Below the pieces are notes generated by a model that was given only the letters and a program-made list of their open reading frames with translations, had not been told where the DNA came from and searched no databases. DNA of 64,000 nucleotides from JAPHSX01 sp050298555 (GTDB taxonomy: Bacteria; Pseudomonadota; Gammaproteobacteria; Thiohalomonadales; Thiohalomonadaceae), in the NCBI GenBank assembly GCA_050298555.1, contig JBNKUL010000033.1, forward strand, positions 79,672 through 143,671, in the 5' to 3' direction. How positions within the stretch are numbered: the first letter of the stretch is position 1; each line of letters begins with the position of its first letter. A program made the position numbers and the translations under genes. Shown here piece after piece: positions 35,705 to 44,224 of the stretch.

Positions 35705-35860
35705 ATGTTACCAACAATTAAACATCTCCTTGTGCCAGGTCAGAATCGCATGTTTGTAAGGCATACTACCGGTACCAATAAGATGCAATTCAGGAATTCG
35801 TGGATTTGTTCATGGTGGGGTAATTACACAACAACTACAGTGATAAGTGAGGGTGGATGA
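35705..35860 (+). CDS. Possible small ORF, 51 residues, at the island's end
   Basis: An open frame from an ATG two bases after the GT29-like stop, running to TGA at 35858-35860. The peptide (starting MLPTIKHLLVPGQNR, with a WICSWWGNY stretch) has no homology I recognise. It could be a small gene coupled to the cassette, or the decayed 5' part of a further glycan gene. Coding status is uncertain. Confidence 0.25.
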   Translation: MLPTIKHLLVPGQNRMFVRHTTGTNKMQFRNSWICSWWGNYTTTTVISEGG

Positions 35861-35979
35861 AACTCTAATGCCTGCTTCTGAGTCTTTTTCGGACCTCGTT
35901 CGGTAGTGGTAATGGAGTCCGCTTCGGTCGCACAACAGCCGCTAGAGTACGCCAAGCCACGCGGTACCATTAAACGCCG
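35861..35979. other. Right boundary of the low-GC insert
   Basis: About 120 bases with no gene. Short inverted segments (CGGAC / GTCCG around 35892-35925) could form a weak hairpin, possibly ending the cassette transcript. Normal GC-rich coding resumes at the DUF1841 stop. No integrase site or insertion-sequence end was recognised. Confidence 0.3.
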
Positions 35980-36405
35980 CTACAACTTCCTCACACACTC
36001 CAAATAAACCCCCTCATCCGGCATCTGCCCGCTACGCTGCGCCTCCCACATCACCCGCCCCATGCACTCCATGATCTGGTGCTCGGCCTCGTGGTCGTTG
36101 TTCAGCTTTACGCTCAGGCGTCTATGCTGGTCGCCGATGCCGGCTGGGCGGTTGGTGATGAGTTGCTCGCGGATGGCGATGTGCATGCCCATGTGGGCGA
36201 AGGGGTTGCTCTCGCCGGTTTCGGCGGTCCACTCCTTGCTGAGCGCCTTCTCTTCGTTCTCGAGCAGCAGGTGGTATTCGGGGTGGACCTTGATCACGTC
36301 GACGATGATCTGCTCCAGCGGTTCCAGCGCTTCATTGTTGTTGAACTTGCGCCAGGCGGTGACGTAGACGCGGCGCAGTTCGTCGCGGTTATTGCCGAAT
36401 AGCAT
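35980..36405 (-). CDS. DUF1841 family protein
   Basis: A 141-residue soluble protein with the family's typical start (MLFGNNRDELRRVYVTAWRK) and the histidine-rich middle (FAHMGMHIAIREQL), then DHEAEHQIMECMGRVMWEAQRSG. DUF1841 is conserved in proteobacteria but has no established function; the His/Glu pattern suggests metal binding, which is inference. It starts on the nth stop codon (TAATG overlap), so the two are coupled, an arrangement common in gammaproteobacteria. Confidence 0.9.
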   Translation of the reverse strand: MLFGNNRDELRRVYVTAWRKFNNNEALEPLEQIIVDVIKVHPEYHLLLENEEKALSKEWTAETGESNPFAHMGMHIAIREQLITNRPAGIGDQHRRLSVKLNNDHEAEHQIMECMGRVMWEAQRSGQMPDEGVYLECVRKL

Positions 36406-37040
36406 TATTCGTACACCTTCTTTTTGTATTCACACAGCTCTTCGATGACGCAGGCGCTGCAGCGCGGCTTGCGTGCCAGGCAGACGTAGCGGCCGTGCAG
36501 GATGAGCCAGTGGTGGGCGTCCTGCAGAAATTCCTGCGGTATGAACTTGAGCAGTTTTCTCTCCACCTCCAGTACCGTTTTGCCCGGTGCGATGCGGGTG
36601 CGGTTGGAGACGCGGAAGATGTGGGTGTCGACCGCCATGGTAGGGTGGCCGAAGGCGGTATTGAGGACGACGTTGGCGGTCTTGCGGCCGACGCCGGGCA
36701 GTGCCTCCAGCGCCTTGCGCTCCTCGGGCACCTCGCTGCCGTGCTCGTCGATGAGGATCTTGCAGGTCTTGATGATGTTGGCGCCCTTGGCGTTGAACAG
36801 GCCGATGGTCTTGATGTACTCCTTCAGCCCCGCTTCGCCGAGGCTGTAGATCGCCTCCGGGGTGTTGGCGACGGGGAAGAGTTTGTCGGTTGCCTTGTTG
36901 ACCCCCCTGTCGGTGGCCTGGGCCGAGAGGATCACCGCCACCAGCAGCTCGAACGGGGTAGAGTAGTTCAGCTCGGTGGTGGGGTTGGGGTTTTCGGCGC
37001 GCAGGCGGGTGAAGATCTCTGTGCGTTTTTCTCTGTTCAT
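36405..37040 (-). CDS. nth: Endonuclease III
   Basis: Nth is a bifunctional base-excision repair enzyme removing oxidised pyrimidines and cutting the abasic strand. The 211-residue protein has the helix-hairpin-helix LPGVGRKTANVVL with catalytic Lys120, the essential Asp138 in AVDTHIFRV, and the [4Fe-4S] cluster cysteines 187, 194, 197 and 203, all at E. coli numbering. DUF1841 follows with a one-base overlap. No unusual feature. Confidence 0.97.
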   Translation of the reverse strand: MNREKRTEIFTRLRAENPNPTTELNYSTPFELLVAVILSAQATDRGVNKATDKLFPVANTPEAIYSLGEAGLKEYIKTIGLFNAKGANIIKTCKILIDEHGSEVPEERKALEALPGVGRKTANVVLNTAFGHPTMAVDTHIFRVSNRTRIAPGKTVLEVERKLLKFIPQEFLQDAHHWLILHGRYVCLARKPRCSACVIEELCEYKKKVYE

Positions 37041-37144
37041 ACAGGCTGTTACGGGTTGGCGACAAACGATGCGCTACTGTAGCGAATGTACCTGGGCTTG
37101 CCTAGGGTTGTCGGGCCGTGCTGCAGCCGGGATAATCGGCTGCC

Positions 37145-37837
37145 ATGTCAGACGATGCACACACATTCCGCCAAAACCCGCTGTTTCGTTCGCTGAGCGA
37201 TGAGCAGATGGCGCAGTTACTGGCGGCAACCCATATCAAACAGCTGGCTCAGGGGCTGGGGTTGTTCGAGGCAGGGAGTCCCGCCGAGCACTTCTATCTG
37301 CTGAAGAGCGGCCAGATCAAGCTCTACCGCCTCTCGCCCTCTGGCCAGGAGAAGGTGATCGAGATCATCAACCCCGGCCAGACCTTTGCCGAGGCGCTGA
37401 TGTTTCTCGACATCCCCGGCTATCCGGTCAATGCCCAGGTGTTGTCCGATGCCGAGCTCTATGTCATCAGCAACCGGGCCTTCCTGGCCATCCTGCGCGA
37501 GTCGGTGGAGAGCTGTTTTCATGTAATGGCCAACCTGAGCGTGCGGCTCAAGCAGCAGCTGAACGAGATCGATGCCTTGACCCTGCAGAACGCCGGCCTG
37601 CGGGTGGTGAACTACCTCAGCCAGCTGATCCCGGCGGGCGAGGAGGGGGACTGCGACATCACCCTGCCGGCGGCGAAGAACATCATCGCCTCACGCCTCT
37701 CCATCACCCCGGAAACCCTGTCGCGGACCTTCAATACGCTCAGCCGTGAGGGGCTGATCGTGGTCGACGGTCTCCACATTACGGTGCACGACGTGGAGGC
37801 GCTGCGTGGTTACGCAGGCGCCTCGCTGAGCGAGTGA
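37145..37837 (+). CDS. Crp/Fnr-family regulator (Dnr-like)
   Basis: A 230-residue transcription regulator. The cyclic-nucleotide-binding-type sensor domain (residues 15-130; LFEAGSPAEHFYLLKSGQIKLYRLSPSG) precedes a dimerisation helix and a helix-turn-helix (NIIASRLSITPETLSRTFNT). It lacks the N-terminal cysteine cluster of oxygen-sensing Fnr and the full cAMP contact set of Crp, and resembles Dnr-type haem/NO regulators of denitrification. The signal is inference. It is divergent from nth and converges with the PhoH-like gene, one base apart. Confidence 0.9.
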   Translation: MSDDAHTFRQNPLFRSLSDEQMAQLLAATHIKQLAQGLGLFEAGSPAEHFYLLKSGQIKLYRLSPSGQEKVIEIINPGQTFAEALMFLDIPGYPVNAQVLSDAELYVISNRAFLAILRESVESCFHVMANLSVRLKQQLNEIDALTLQNAGLRVVNYLSQLIPAGEEGDCDITLPAAKNIIASRLSITPETLSRTFNTLSREGLIVVDGLHITVHDVEALRGYAGASLSE

Positions 37838-37838
37838 C

Positions 37839-39248
37839 CTAAAGCACGTCGGCGGCGTAGTCGGCCAGGCGCGAGCGCTCGCCGCGCAGCAGGGTGATGT
37901 GGCCGCTGTGCTCCCAGTTCTTGAAGTGGTCCACCACGTAGGTGAGACCGGAGTTGGTCTCGGTCAGGTAGGGGGTGTCGATCTGGGCGATATTGCCCAG
38001 GCAGACCACCTTGGTACCGGGACCGGCGCGGGTGATGAGGGTCTTCATCTGCTTCGATGTGAGGTTCTGCGCCTCGTCGAGGATGATGTACTTGTTGAGG
38101 AAGGTGCGCCCGCGCATGAAGTTGAGCGAACGAACCTTGATGCGGTTGCTCAGCAGCTCCTGGGTGGCGGCACGCTCCCACTCGCTGTTGTGTTCCGACT
38201 GCGTCAGCACCTCCAGGTTGTCCATCAATGCCCCCATCCACGGTGTCATCTTCTCCTCCTCGGTGCCGGGGAGGAAGCCGATGTCTTCGCCCACCGGCAC
38301 GGTGACGCGGGTCATGATGATTTCGCTGTAGAGGTTCTGGTCCAGGGTCTGCGCCAGACCGGCGGCGAGGGTGAGCAGAGTCTTACCGGTGCCCGCCTGG
38401 CCGACCAGGGTGACGAAGTCGACCTCCGGGTCCATCAGCATGTTGAGGGCGAAGTTCTGCTCGCGGTTGCGGGCGTTGATGCCCCAGACGTTGTGGCTGG
38501 GGCTGTGGAAATCGCGCACCGTCTCGATGATGGCGTCGCCGTCCTCGATGCGCCGTACCACGGCGTGGAACTCATCGTCGCCCTGCAGCGAGACGAACTC
38601 GTTGGGGTACCACCCCTCCACCTCGGGGCCGCTGAGGCGGTAGAAGGTGCGTCCCTCCTCCTGCCACGACTCCATCTCCTTGCCGTGGGTCTCCCAGAAG
38701 TCGCTGCTTAGTTCCTGCATGCCGCGGTAGAGCAGTTCCACATCCTCCAGCACCTGGTCGTTGCGGTAGTCCTCGGAGTGGATGCCGAGGATTGCCGCCT
38801 TGATGCGCATGTTGGTGTCCTTGGAGACCAGGGTGACGCTCAGTTCCGGCTTCTCCTGCTGCAGCGCCAGCGCGGTGCCGAGGATGGTGTTGTCGGACTT
38901 GCTGCCAGGCAGGGTGGAGGGGAGCTCCGCCTTCATGGTGCGGGTCTGGAAGAAGAGGCAGCCGCTGGTTCCCTTGTTGCTGTCGAGCTGCATGTTCTGC
39001 CCCAGCGGGATGCCGTTCTGAATTTCGGCGGTGGAGATGTTGCTCATCAGGTCGTCCATAAAGCGGCTCGCCTGGCGGGCGTTGCGTGCCACCTCGGAGT
39101 GGCCTTTCTTGTTATTGTCCAGCTCCTCCAGCACCACCATCGGCAGGTAGATGTCGTGCTCCTGGAAGCGGAACAGTGCGGTGGGGTCGTGCATCAACAC
39201 GTTGGTGTCGAGGACGAAGAGGCGTTTTCCTTTTGGGGTATCGTTCAT
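37839..39248 (-). CDS. PIN-PhoH ATPase (PhoH2-like)
   Basis: A 469-residue fusion of an N-terminal PIN ribonuclease domain (residues 8-150; FVLDTNVLMHDPTALFRF, acidic residues retained) and a C-terminal PhoH-type P-loop ATPase. The Walker A is LVGQAGTGKTLLTLAAGL near residue 275 and the Walker B IILDEAQNLT near 385. PhoH2 proteins act as ATP-driven RNA helicase/nucleases. The architecture matches the widely conserved YlaK-type protein. The ATG start has no competing upstream start. It transcribes leftward, and bcp lies 58 bases upstream on the same strand. Confidence 0.94.
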   Translation of the reverse strand: MNDTPKGKRLFVLDTNVLMHDPTALFRFQEHDIYLPMVVLEELDNNKKGHSEVARNARQASRFMDDLMSNISTAEIQNGIPLGQNMQLDSNKGTSGCLFFQTRTMKAELPSTLPGSKSDNTILGTALALQQEKPELSVTLVSKDTNMRIKAAILGIHSEDYRNDQVLEDVELLYRGMQELSSDFWETHGKEMESWQEEGRTFYRLSGPEVEGWYPNEFVSLQGDDEFHAVVRRIEDGDAIIETVRDFHSPSHNVWGINARNREQNFALNMLMDPEVDFVTLVGQAGTGKTLLTLAAGLAQTLDQNLYSEIIMTRVTVPVGEDIGFLPGTEEEKMTPWMGALMDNLEVLTQSEHNSEWERAATQELLSNRIKVRSLNFMRGRTFLNKYIILDEAQNLTSKQMKTLITRAGPGTKVVCLGNIAQIDTPYLTETNSGLTYVVDHFKNWEHSGHITLLRGERSRLADYAADVL

Positions 39249-39306
39249 TATTCAGCCTTTATAGTTTTCGTCGGTAGCTTTAGTCACCGAACTGTGTTGT
39301 ATGGGG

Positions 39307-39774
39307 TTACAGCTCTTTTACCGCTTCCAGCACCTCATCCACATGGCCGTTTACCTTTACCTTGCGCCACTCCCTGCGCAGTACACCCGTGGCGTCGATG
39401 AGGAAGGTGGAGCGCTCGATGCCCATGTGCACCTTGCCGTAGAGTTTTTTCTCTTTAATCACATCAAACAGCTGGCACAGCTCCTCGCCCTCGTCGGAGA
39501 GCAGCTCGAAGGGGAACTCGTGTTTGGCCTTGAAGTTTTCGTGGCGACGGATGGTGTCGCGTGAGACGCCGAGGATCTCGGTATTGAGCTTCTGGAACTC
39601 AGCGAACAGGTCGCGGAAGTTCTGGCCCTCGGTGGTGCAGCCGGGGGTGGAGTCCTTGGGGTAGAAGTAGAGCACCAGATTTTTGCCCTTAAAGTCTTTC
39701 AATGCGAGGGTCTGATCGCCGGTGGCGGGGAGGCTGAAGGCGGGTGCCTTGTTACCGATAACGGGTGCGCTCAT
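39307..39774 (-). CDS. bcp: Thioredoxin-dependent peroxiredoxin Bcp
   Basis: A 155-residue PrxQ/BCP-type peroxidase reducing hydrogen and organic peroxides. The peroxidatic Cys46 sits in FYPKDSTPGCTTEGQNFRD. The resolving cysteine found five residues later in the E. coli protein is replaced (Gln51). The only other cysteine is Cys100 (EGEELCQLF), so the enzyme is either 1-Cys or uses an unusual partner. It lies between phoH and gcvR, reading leftward; gcvR and bcp are commonly adjacent in this group of bacteria. Confidence 0.93.
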   Translation of the reverse strand: MSAPVIGNKAPAFSLPATGDQTLALKDFKGKNLVLYFYPKDSTPGCTTEGQNFRDLFAEFQKLNTEILGVSRDTIRRHENFKAKHEFPFELLSDEGEELCQLFDVIKEKKLYGKVHMGIERSTFLIDATGVLRREWRKVKVNGHVDEVLEAVKEL

Positions 39775-39820
39775 GCGTGCTCCTTAATTCGTTGCTACGG
39801 GTATACCTAAAGATATAGGC

Positions 39821-40363
39821 CTAACCCTTGGCCGGCTCAAGCACCCCATCCAGATTGAGGCCGTCACAGAAGTAGAAGAACTCCTCACGCAGTCTGGCGA
39901 TGGAGACATCGGAGGGGATGTTGACGATCAGGGTGGCGGTAAACATCGGCGTGCCGGTATGGGCGGCGTTGTAGCTGTCGGTGTAGAGGTCCTGGATATT
40001 GATGTTACGCGAGGAGAAGAACTCGGCCAGCTGGTTGACGATGCCGGGGTGGTCGAGCGCCACCACGTTGACCGAGTAGGGGATCGCCTTGACCGGGTGC
40101 TGTTGGCTGTCGGTGCGTTTGGCGACGATGGTCAGCTCCAGCTTCTGCTCCAGCGAGGGCAGCATCGTCTCCAGCTTGGCGATGGTGTCCCAGCCCCCCT
40201 CGACCATCATCAGGATGGCGAACTCGCCGCCGAGGATGGTCATGCGGCTGTCGAGGATATTGGCACCGCTCTCGCTGATGGGCTGGGTGATGTTTTTAAC
40301 GATGCCCGGACGGTCGTGGCCCAGGGCGGAGATGACAAGGTACTGCTTTGCCGGTGAATTCAT
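39821..40363 (-). CDS. gcvR: Glycine cleavage system regulator GcvR
   Basis: A 180-residue protein of two ACT domains (residues 6-85 and 92-175; ALGHDRPGIVKNITQPISESG, then ALDHPGIVNQLAEFFSSRNI). In E. coli, GcvR binds GcvA and represses the glycine cleavage operon when glycine is low. No gcv gene is in the window. It is divergent from dapA, the usual gammaproteobacterial arrangement; bcp follows it in the same direction. Confidence 0.9.
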   Translation of the reverse strand: MNSPAKQYLVISALGHDRPGIVKNITQPISESGANILDSRMTILGGEFAILMMVEGGWDTIAKLETMLPSLEQKLELTIVAKRTDSQQHPVKAIPYSVNVVALDHPGIVNQLAEFFSSRNINIQDLYTDSYNAAHTGTPMFTATLIVNIPSDVSIARLREEFFYFCDGLNLDGVLEPAKG

Positions 40364-40570
40364 GGCTTCAGGTGGACTCCGTCGGTTTTTCTTCCGCTCC
40401 CGCCCGCTAGGGCAGGGGCACTGTTTGCGGCTAGTCTAGCACCATTTGCCCGCTGGGAGTCCCCCCGTTTTATGCCCGCTGGGAGGCGCTGCAGAGGGCG
40501 GTGTAAACCTTGTCATCACTGGGCCGCGCAAGTACCATGCACGTTTCGATTTTCCCCGGCGGAGATAGGT

Positions 40571-41446
40571 ATGTTTCACGGTAGTATGGTTGCCCTGGTC
40601 ACCCCCATGCATGAGGACGGTGCGGTCGATTTCGACAGTCTTGCCAGGCTGGTAGAGTTCCATGTGGAGAATGGTACCGACGCCATCGTTGCCATGGGCA
40701 CCACTGGCGAGTCGGCCACCCTGGATGAGAAGGAGCACTGTGAGGTGATCCGCCGCGTGGTGGAGATGGCCGCCGGGCGCATCCCGGTGATCGCCGGTAC
40801 CGGCGCCAACTCCACCTCCGAGGCGATTGCCCTGACCCGTTGTGCCATGGAGGCCGGTGCCGACGCCTGTCTGCTGGTCACCCCCTACTACAACAAGCCG
40901 ACCCAGGAGGGGCTCTACCAGCACTTCCGTGCGGTGGCCGAGGCGGTGGCGGTGCCGCAAATCCTCTACAACGTACCGGGTCGTACTGCGGTCGATATGA
41001 GCAACGACACGGTCGATCGCCTTGCCTCCATCTCCAATATCGTCGGTATCAAGGACGCCACCGGTGACATGGCCCGCGGCAAGGAGCTGGTCGAGCGCTG
41101 CGGCGACCGTATCGACATCTACAGCGGCGACGACGCCACCACCCTGGAGCTGATCAAGCTTGGCGGCAAGGGCGGTATCTCCGTCACCGCCAACGTCACA
41201 CCGCGCGAGATGCATGAGATGTGCGCTGCTGCCCTTGCCGGGGAGGAGGCTCGGGCCACCGAGATCAACGACAGGCTGATGCCGCTGCACCAGAACCTGT
41301 TCCTGGAGTCCAACCCCATTCCGGTGAAGTGGGCGCTGTATGAGATGGGGCTGATCCCCGCCGGCATCCGCCTGCCGCTGACACCGCTCTCCGACACCCA
41401 CCACGCCCCCCTGCGCCAGGCGATGAAGAGCGCCGGCGCGCTGTAA
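40571..41446 (+). CDS. dapA: 4-hydroxy-tetrahydrodipicolinate synthase
   Basis: DapA condenses pyruvate with aspartate semialdehyde, the first committed step of lysine and meso-diaminopimelate synthesis. The 291-residue barrel carries Lys161 (Schiff base, VGIKDATGD), Tyr133 and Thr44/Thr45 (proton relay), and Tyr107 in TPYYNKP, at E. coli numbering. The frame extends upstream, but ATG at 40571 with GGAGATAGGT gives the family start MFHGSMVALVTPM. It begins the operon dapA-bamC-MBL-purC. Confidence 0.97.
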   Translation: MFHGSMVALVTPMHEDGAVDFDSLARLVEFHVENGTDAIVAMGTTGESATLDEKEHCEVIRRVVEMAAGRIPVIAGTGANSTSEAIALTRCAMEAGADACLLVTPYYNKPTQEGLYQHFRAVAEAVAVPQILYNVPGRTAVDMSNDTVDRLASISNIVGIKDATGDMARGKELVERCGDRIDIYSGDDATTLELIKLGGKGGISVTANVTPREMHEMCAAALAGEEARATEINDRLMPLHQNLFLESNPIPVKWALYEMGLIPAGIRLPLTPLSDTHHAPLRQAMKSAGAL

Positions 41447-41458
41447 GAGACTATATTG

Positions 41459-42520
41459 ATGCCCACTATTTCGCGCCTGCTGGCGCTCTCCCTGCTGTTC
41501 ACCCTTACCGCCTGCAGTGGCGGCGCCACGACCCGGGATAGCCTCGACTATAAGGAGGCGAAGAGTCTGCGCGGGCTGGATGTGCCGCCTGAGCTGAGTG
41601 CCCCTGAAAATAGCGGCCTGACGGAGTTGCCCAGCGTCGCAGCGTCCAGCGCCTCTGCCAGCACCGTACTGCCCCAGGCCGTTGGCGTGAGTATCGCCCG
41701 CGACGGCATTGAGCGCTGGTTGGTGGTCGATGCCGATGCGCAGAAGCTGTGGCCGCGCCTGCGCGGTTTCTGGTCTACGCTCGGCCTCGAGTTACAGATG
41801 GACGAACCCAACCTGGGCATTATGGAGACTAACTGGGCCGAGAACCGTGCCGATGCGCCGGCGGGGTTCCTCACCGACTGGGTCCGTTCTGTCTTCAAGG
41901 ATGCCTACTCCGCCGGTACCCGTGATAAATACCGCCTGCGCCTGGAGCGTGGCGAGGACGGTCGTAGCGAGATCTTCATCACCCACTACGGCCTTGAGGA
42001 GGTCTCCACCGTCACCCGTGACGACCTGGAGGCGGCCCACCTGCGCTGGCAGACACGTCCCGCGAATCGCGAACTGGCCAATGAGGTGATGAATCGCCTG
42101 GCGCTCTACCTCGGTGCCAGCGAGAAGCTGGCGGCACAGCGAAAAGATGAGGAGCAGCAAGCCCGTGCCCGTATCGAGGGTGATGCCCTGCTGATTAACG
42201 AGGGCTTCGCCCGCAGCTGGCGCCTGGCCGGTATCGCCCTGGACCGCATGGGCGTGGTGGTGGAAGACCGTAACCGCTCGCGCGGCATCTACTACGTGGC
42301 ACAGATCCAGCTGGAGCCGGAGCAGAAAGCGGAGAGGAGCTGGTACCAAAAGGTCCTCAACCTCAAAAGTAATGACAAGGTGGAGCTGCCCAAGCTGCAG
42401 ATCGTTCTAAGTGGGGACGACAGCAGCACCCGCCTGACGGTGCGCAATCTCGATGGCTCCGAGAGCAACGACGCGCTGATGGGCGAGCTGCTCAAGCGGC
42501 TGCAACAAGAGCTGCAATAA
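41459..42520 (+). CDS. bamC: Outer membrane assembly lipoprotein BamC
   Basis: A 353-residue lipoprotein of the BAM complex, which folds beta-barrel proteins into the outer membrane. The lipobox is LTACSGG, followed by an unstructured stretch that contacts BamD (LDYKEAKSLRGLDVPPEL) and two helix-grip domains (about 75-200 and 215-340; IMETNWAENRAD). The ATG at 41459 is one codon after a TTG. The gene is 12 bases downstream of dapA, as in E. coli, where it is also called nlpB or dapX. Confidence 0.92.
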   Translation: MPTISRLLALSLLFTLTACSGGATTRDSLDYKEAKSLRGLDVPPELSAPENSGLTELPSVAASSASASTVLPQAVGVSIARDGIERWLVVDADAQKLWPRLRGFWSTLGLELQMDEPNLGIMETNWAENRADAPAGFLTDWVRSVFKDAYSAGTRDKYRLRLERGEDGRSEIFITHYGLEEVSTVTRDDLEAAHLRWQTRPANRELANEVMNRLALYLGASEKLAAQRKDEEQQARARIEGDALLINEGFARSWRLAGIALDRMGVVVEDRNRSRGIYYVAQIQLEPEQKAERSWYQKVLNLKSNDKVELPKLQIVLSGDDSSTRLTVRNLDGSESNDALMGELLKRLQQELQ

Positions 42521-42533
42521 CGTCCCGGTGTCG

Positions 42534-43301
42534 ATGCGCTTCGCCTTGCTCGGCAGCGGCAGCCGGGGTAACGCCACCCTGGTGACGAAGGGGAAGACCG
42601 CGCTGTTGATCGATTGCGGCTTCTCCGCCCGCGAACTGGCGGCACGGCTCGGCCGGTTTGGTATGGAGCCGACGGCACTTAGCGCCATCGTTGTCACCCA
42701 TGAACACAACGACCACATCGCCGGGGTCGGCGCGGTGGCGCGACGATACAAACTGCCGGTGTGGATGAGCCACGGCAGCTACCGTGGCGGTGAAAAGCGC
42801 CTGGGTGAGTTGCCCCAGCGCCACAACCTCAATTGCCACGAGCGTTTCGAGGTGGGTGAGCTGGAGCTGCAGCCCTTCCCGGTGCCGCACGATGCCCGCG
42901 AGCCGTGTCAGTTCGTGGTTGGTGATGGCGACAGGCGCCTCGGCATCCTCACCGATGCCGGGCGCAGTACCCAGCACATTGAGAGTTGCCTCGATAACTG
43001 CGATGCGCTGATACTGGAGTGCAACCACGACCCGCAAATGTTGGCTGAGGGGCCCTATCCGCCATCGCTGCAGGCGCGGGTGGGTGGGCCGCTGGGCCAT
43101 CTCAGCAATGGCCAGTCGGCCGAGCTGTTGGGACGGCTCAAGGGCGACAGACTGCAGCACCTGGTGGCGGCCCACATTAGCGAGAAGAACAACCTTCCCG
43201 AACTGGCCACCACCGCGCTGAGCGAGGCGATAGGCTGCGAACCCGACTGGATTGCCCTGGCGGCGCAGGAGACCGGGCTCGATTGGCGCGAGATTTCGTA
43301 A
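42534..43301 (+). CDS. MBL-fold hydrolase (YycJ/WalJ-like)
   Basis: A 255-residue metallo-beta-lactamase-fold hydrolase. The metal site is VVTHEHNDHIAGVGAVARRY (HxHxDH), with later ligands His and Asp (PVPHDAREP, LGILTDAGRSTQH, LECNHD). It resembles YycJ/WalJ, a proposed DNA/RNA exonuclease-type MBL; the substrate in gammaproteobacteria is unproven. The ATG at 42534 is preferred over a GTG two codons earlier. It is commonly found between bamC and purC in this lineage. Confidence 0.88.
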   Translation: MRFALLGSGSRGNATLVTKGKTALLIDCGFSARELAARLGRFGMEPTALSAIVVTHEHNDHIAGVGAVARRYKLPVWMSHGSYRGGEKRLGELPQRHNLNCHERFEVGELELQPFPVPHDAREPCQFVVGDGDRRLGILTDAGRSTQHIESCLDNCDALILECNHDPQMLAEGPYPPSLQARVGGPLGHLSNGQSAELLGRLKGDRLQHLVAAHISEKNNLPELATTALSEAIGCEPDWIALAAQETGLDWREIS

Positions 43302-43328
43302 CTAACATATCTTTTTGAGGACATAGCG

Positions 43329-44042
43329 ATGGAAAAGAGGGCTGAACTCATTGCGGGTAAGGCGAAGTCGGTTTACGCCACCGACGAAGATGACAAACTG
43401 ATCATCCACTACCGCAACGACACCTCCGCCTTTGACGGCGAGAAGATGGAGCAGCTGGATCGCAAGGGGACGGTGAACAACAAGTTCAACGCCTTCATCA
43501 TGGGTAAGCTGGAAGAGGCGGGTATCGAGACCCACCAGATCGCACTGCTCTCCGATGATGAGTCGCTGGTGAAAAAGCTCGACATGATCCCCGTTGAGTG
43601 CGTGGTGCGTAACATCGCCTCCGGCTCCTTGGTGCGTCGCCTCGGCGTTGAGGACGGTATGACCCTCAATCCGCCCACCTTCGAGTTCTTCCTCAAGAAC
43701 GACGCGCTGCACGACCCGATGATCAACGACTACCACATCCTCAGCTTCGGTTGGGCCACCGAGGAGGAGATCGCCAGCATGAAGGAGCTCACCTTTAAGG
43801 TGAATCAGGTGCTGACCAGGCTCTTCGCCGATGCCGGCATGCTGCTGGTCGACTACAAGCTGGAGTTCGGCCGTTACCAGGGCCGCGTGGTACTGGGCGA
43901 TGAGTTCAGCCCCGACGGCTGCCGCCTGTGGGATGCCGACACCCGCGAGAAGCTCGATAAGGACCGCTTCCGCCAGGGCCTCGGGGGCGTGGTCGAGGCC
44001 TATGAAGAGGTGGCCCACCGTCTGGGGGTAAACCTCGACTAA
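43329..44042 (+). CDS. purC: SAICAR synthase PurC
   Basis: PurC joins aspartate to CAIR with ATP in de novo purine synthesis. The 237-residue protein matches the family length and has the start KRAELIAGKAKSVYATDEDD. The conserved CVVRNIASGSLVRRLG and LVDYKLEFGR lie in the middle and later parts. The ribosome site is TTGAGGACA. It ends the dapA operon; a hairpin terminator follows its stop. Confidence 0.97.
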   Translation: MEKRAELIAGKAKSVYATDEDDKLIIHYRNDTSAFDGEKMEQLDRKGTVNNKFNAFIMGKLEEAGIETHQIALLSDDESLVKKLDMIPVECVVRNIASGSLVRRLGVEDGMTLNPPTFEFFLKNDALHDPMINDYHILSFGWATEEEIASMKELTFKVNQVLTRLFADAGMLLVDYKLEFGRYQGRVVLGDEFSPDGCRLWDADTREKLDKDRFRQGLGGVVEAYEEVAHRLGVNLD

Positions 44043-44057
44043 CGCCACCCGCTGCAC

Positions 44058-44079
44058 GGTGCCGGAGCCTTCCGGCACC
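44058..44079 (+). terminator. Terminator-like hairpin after purC
   Basis: GGTGCCGGA (44058-44066) pairs exactly with TCCGGCACC (44071-44079) around GCCT. The following stretch has a weak T-run (CTCTATTTTCT), so termination is likely but may be partial. Confidence 0.65.
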
Positions 44080-44224
44080 CTCTATTTTCTCTCCATCGAC
44101 ACCACAAATCTCCCCATCAGGGTTTCCCCTGCCACCGTGTGGGTATCTCCCACTACACTTTGTTGCACCAAAATGGGACACTGCATGGCTAGATTCTTCT
44201 TTGAATTTGCCCTGGGGAGATGGC

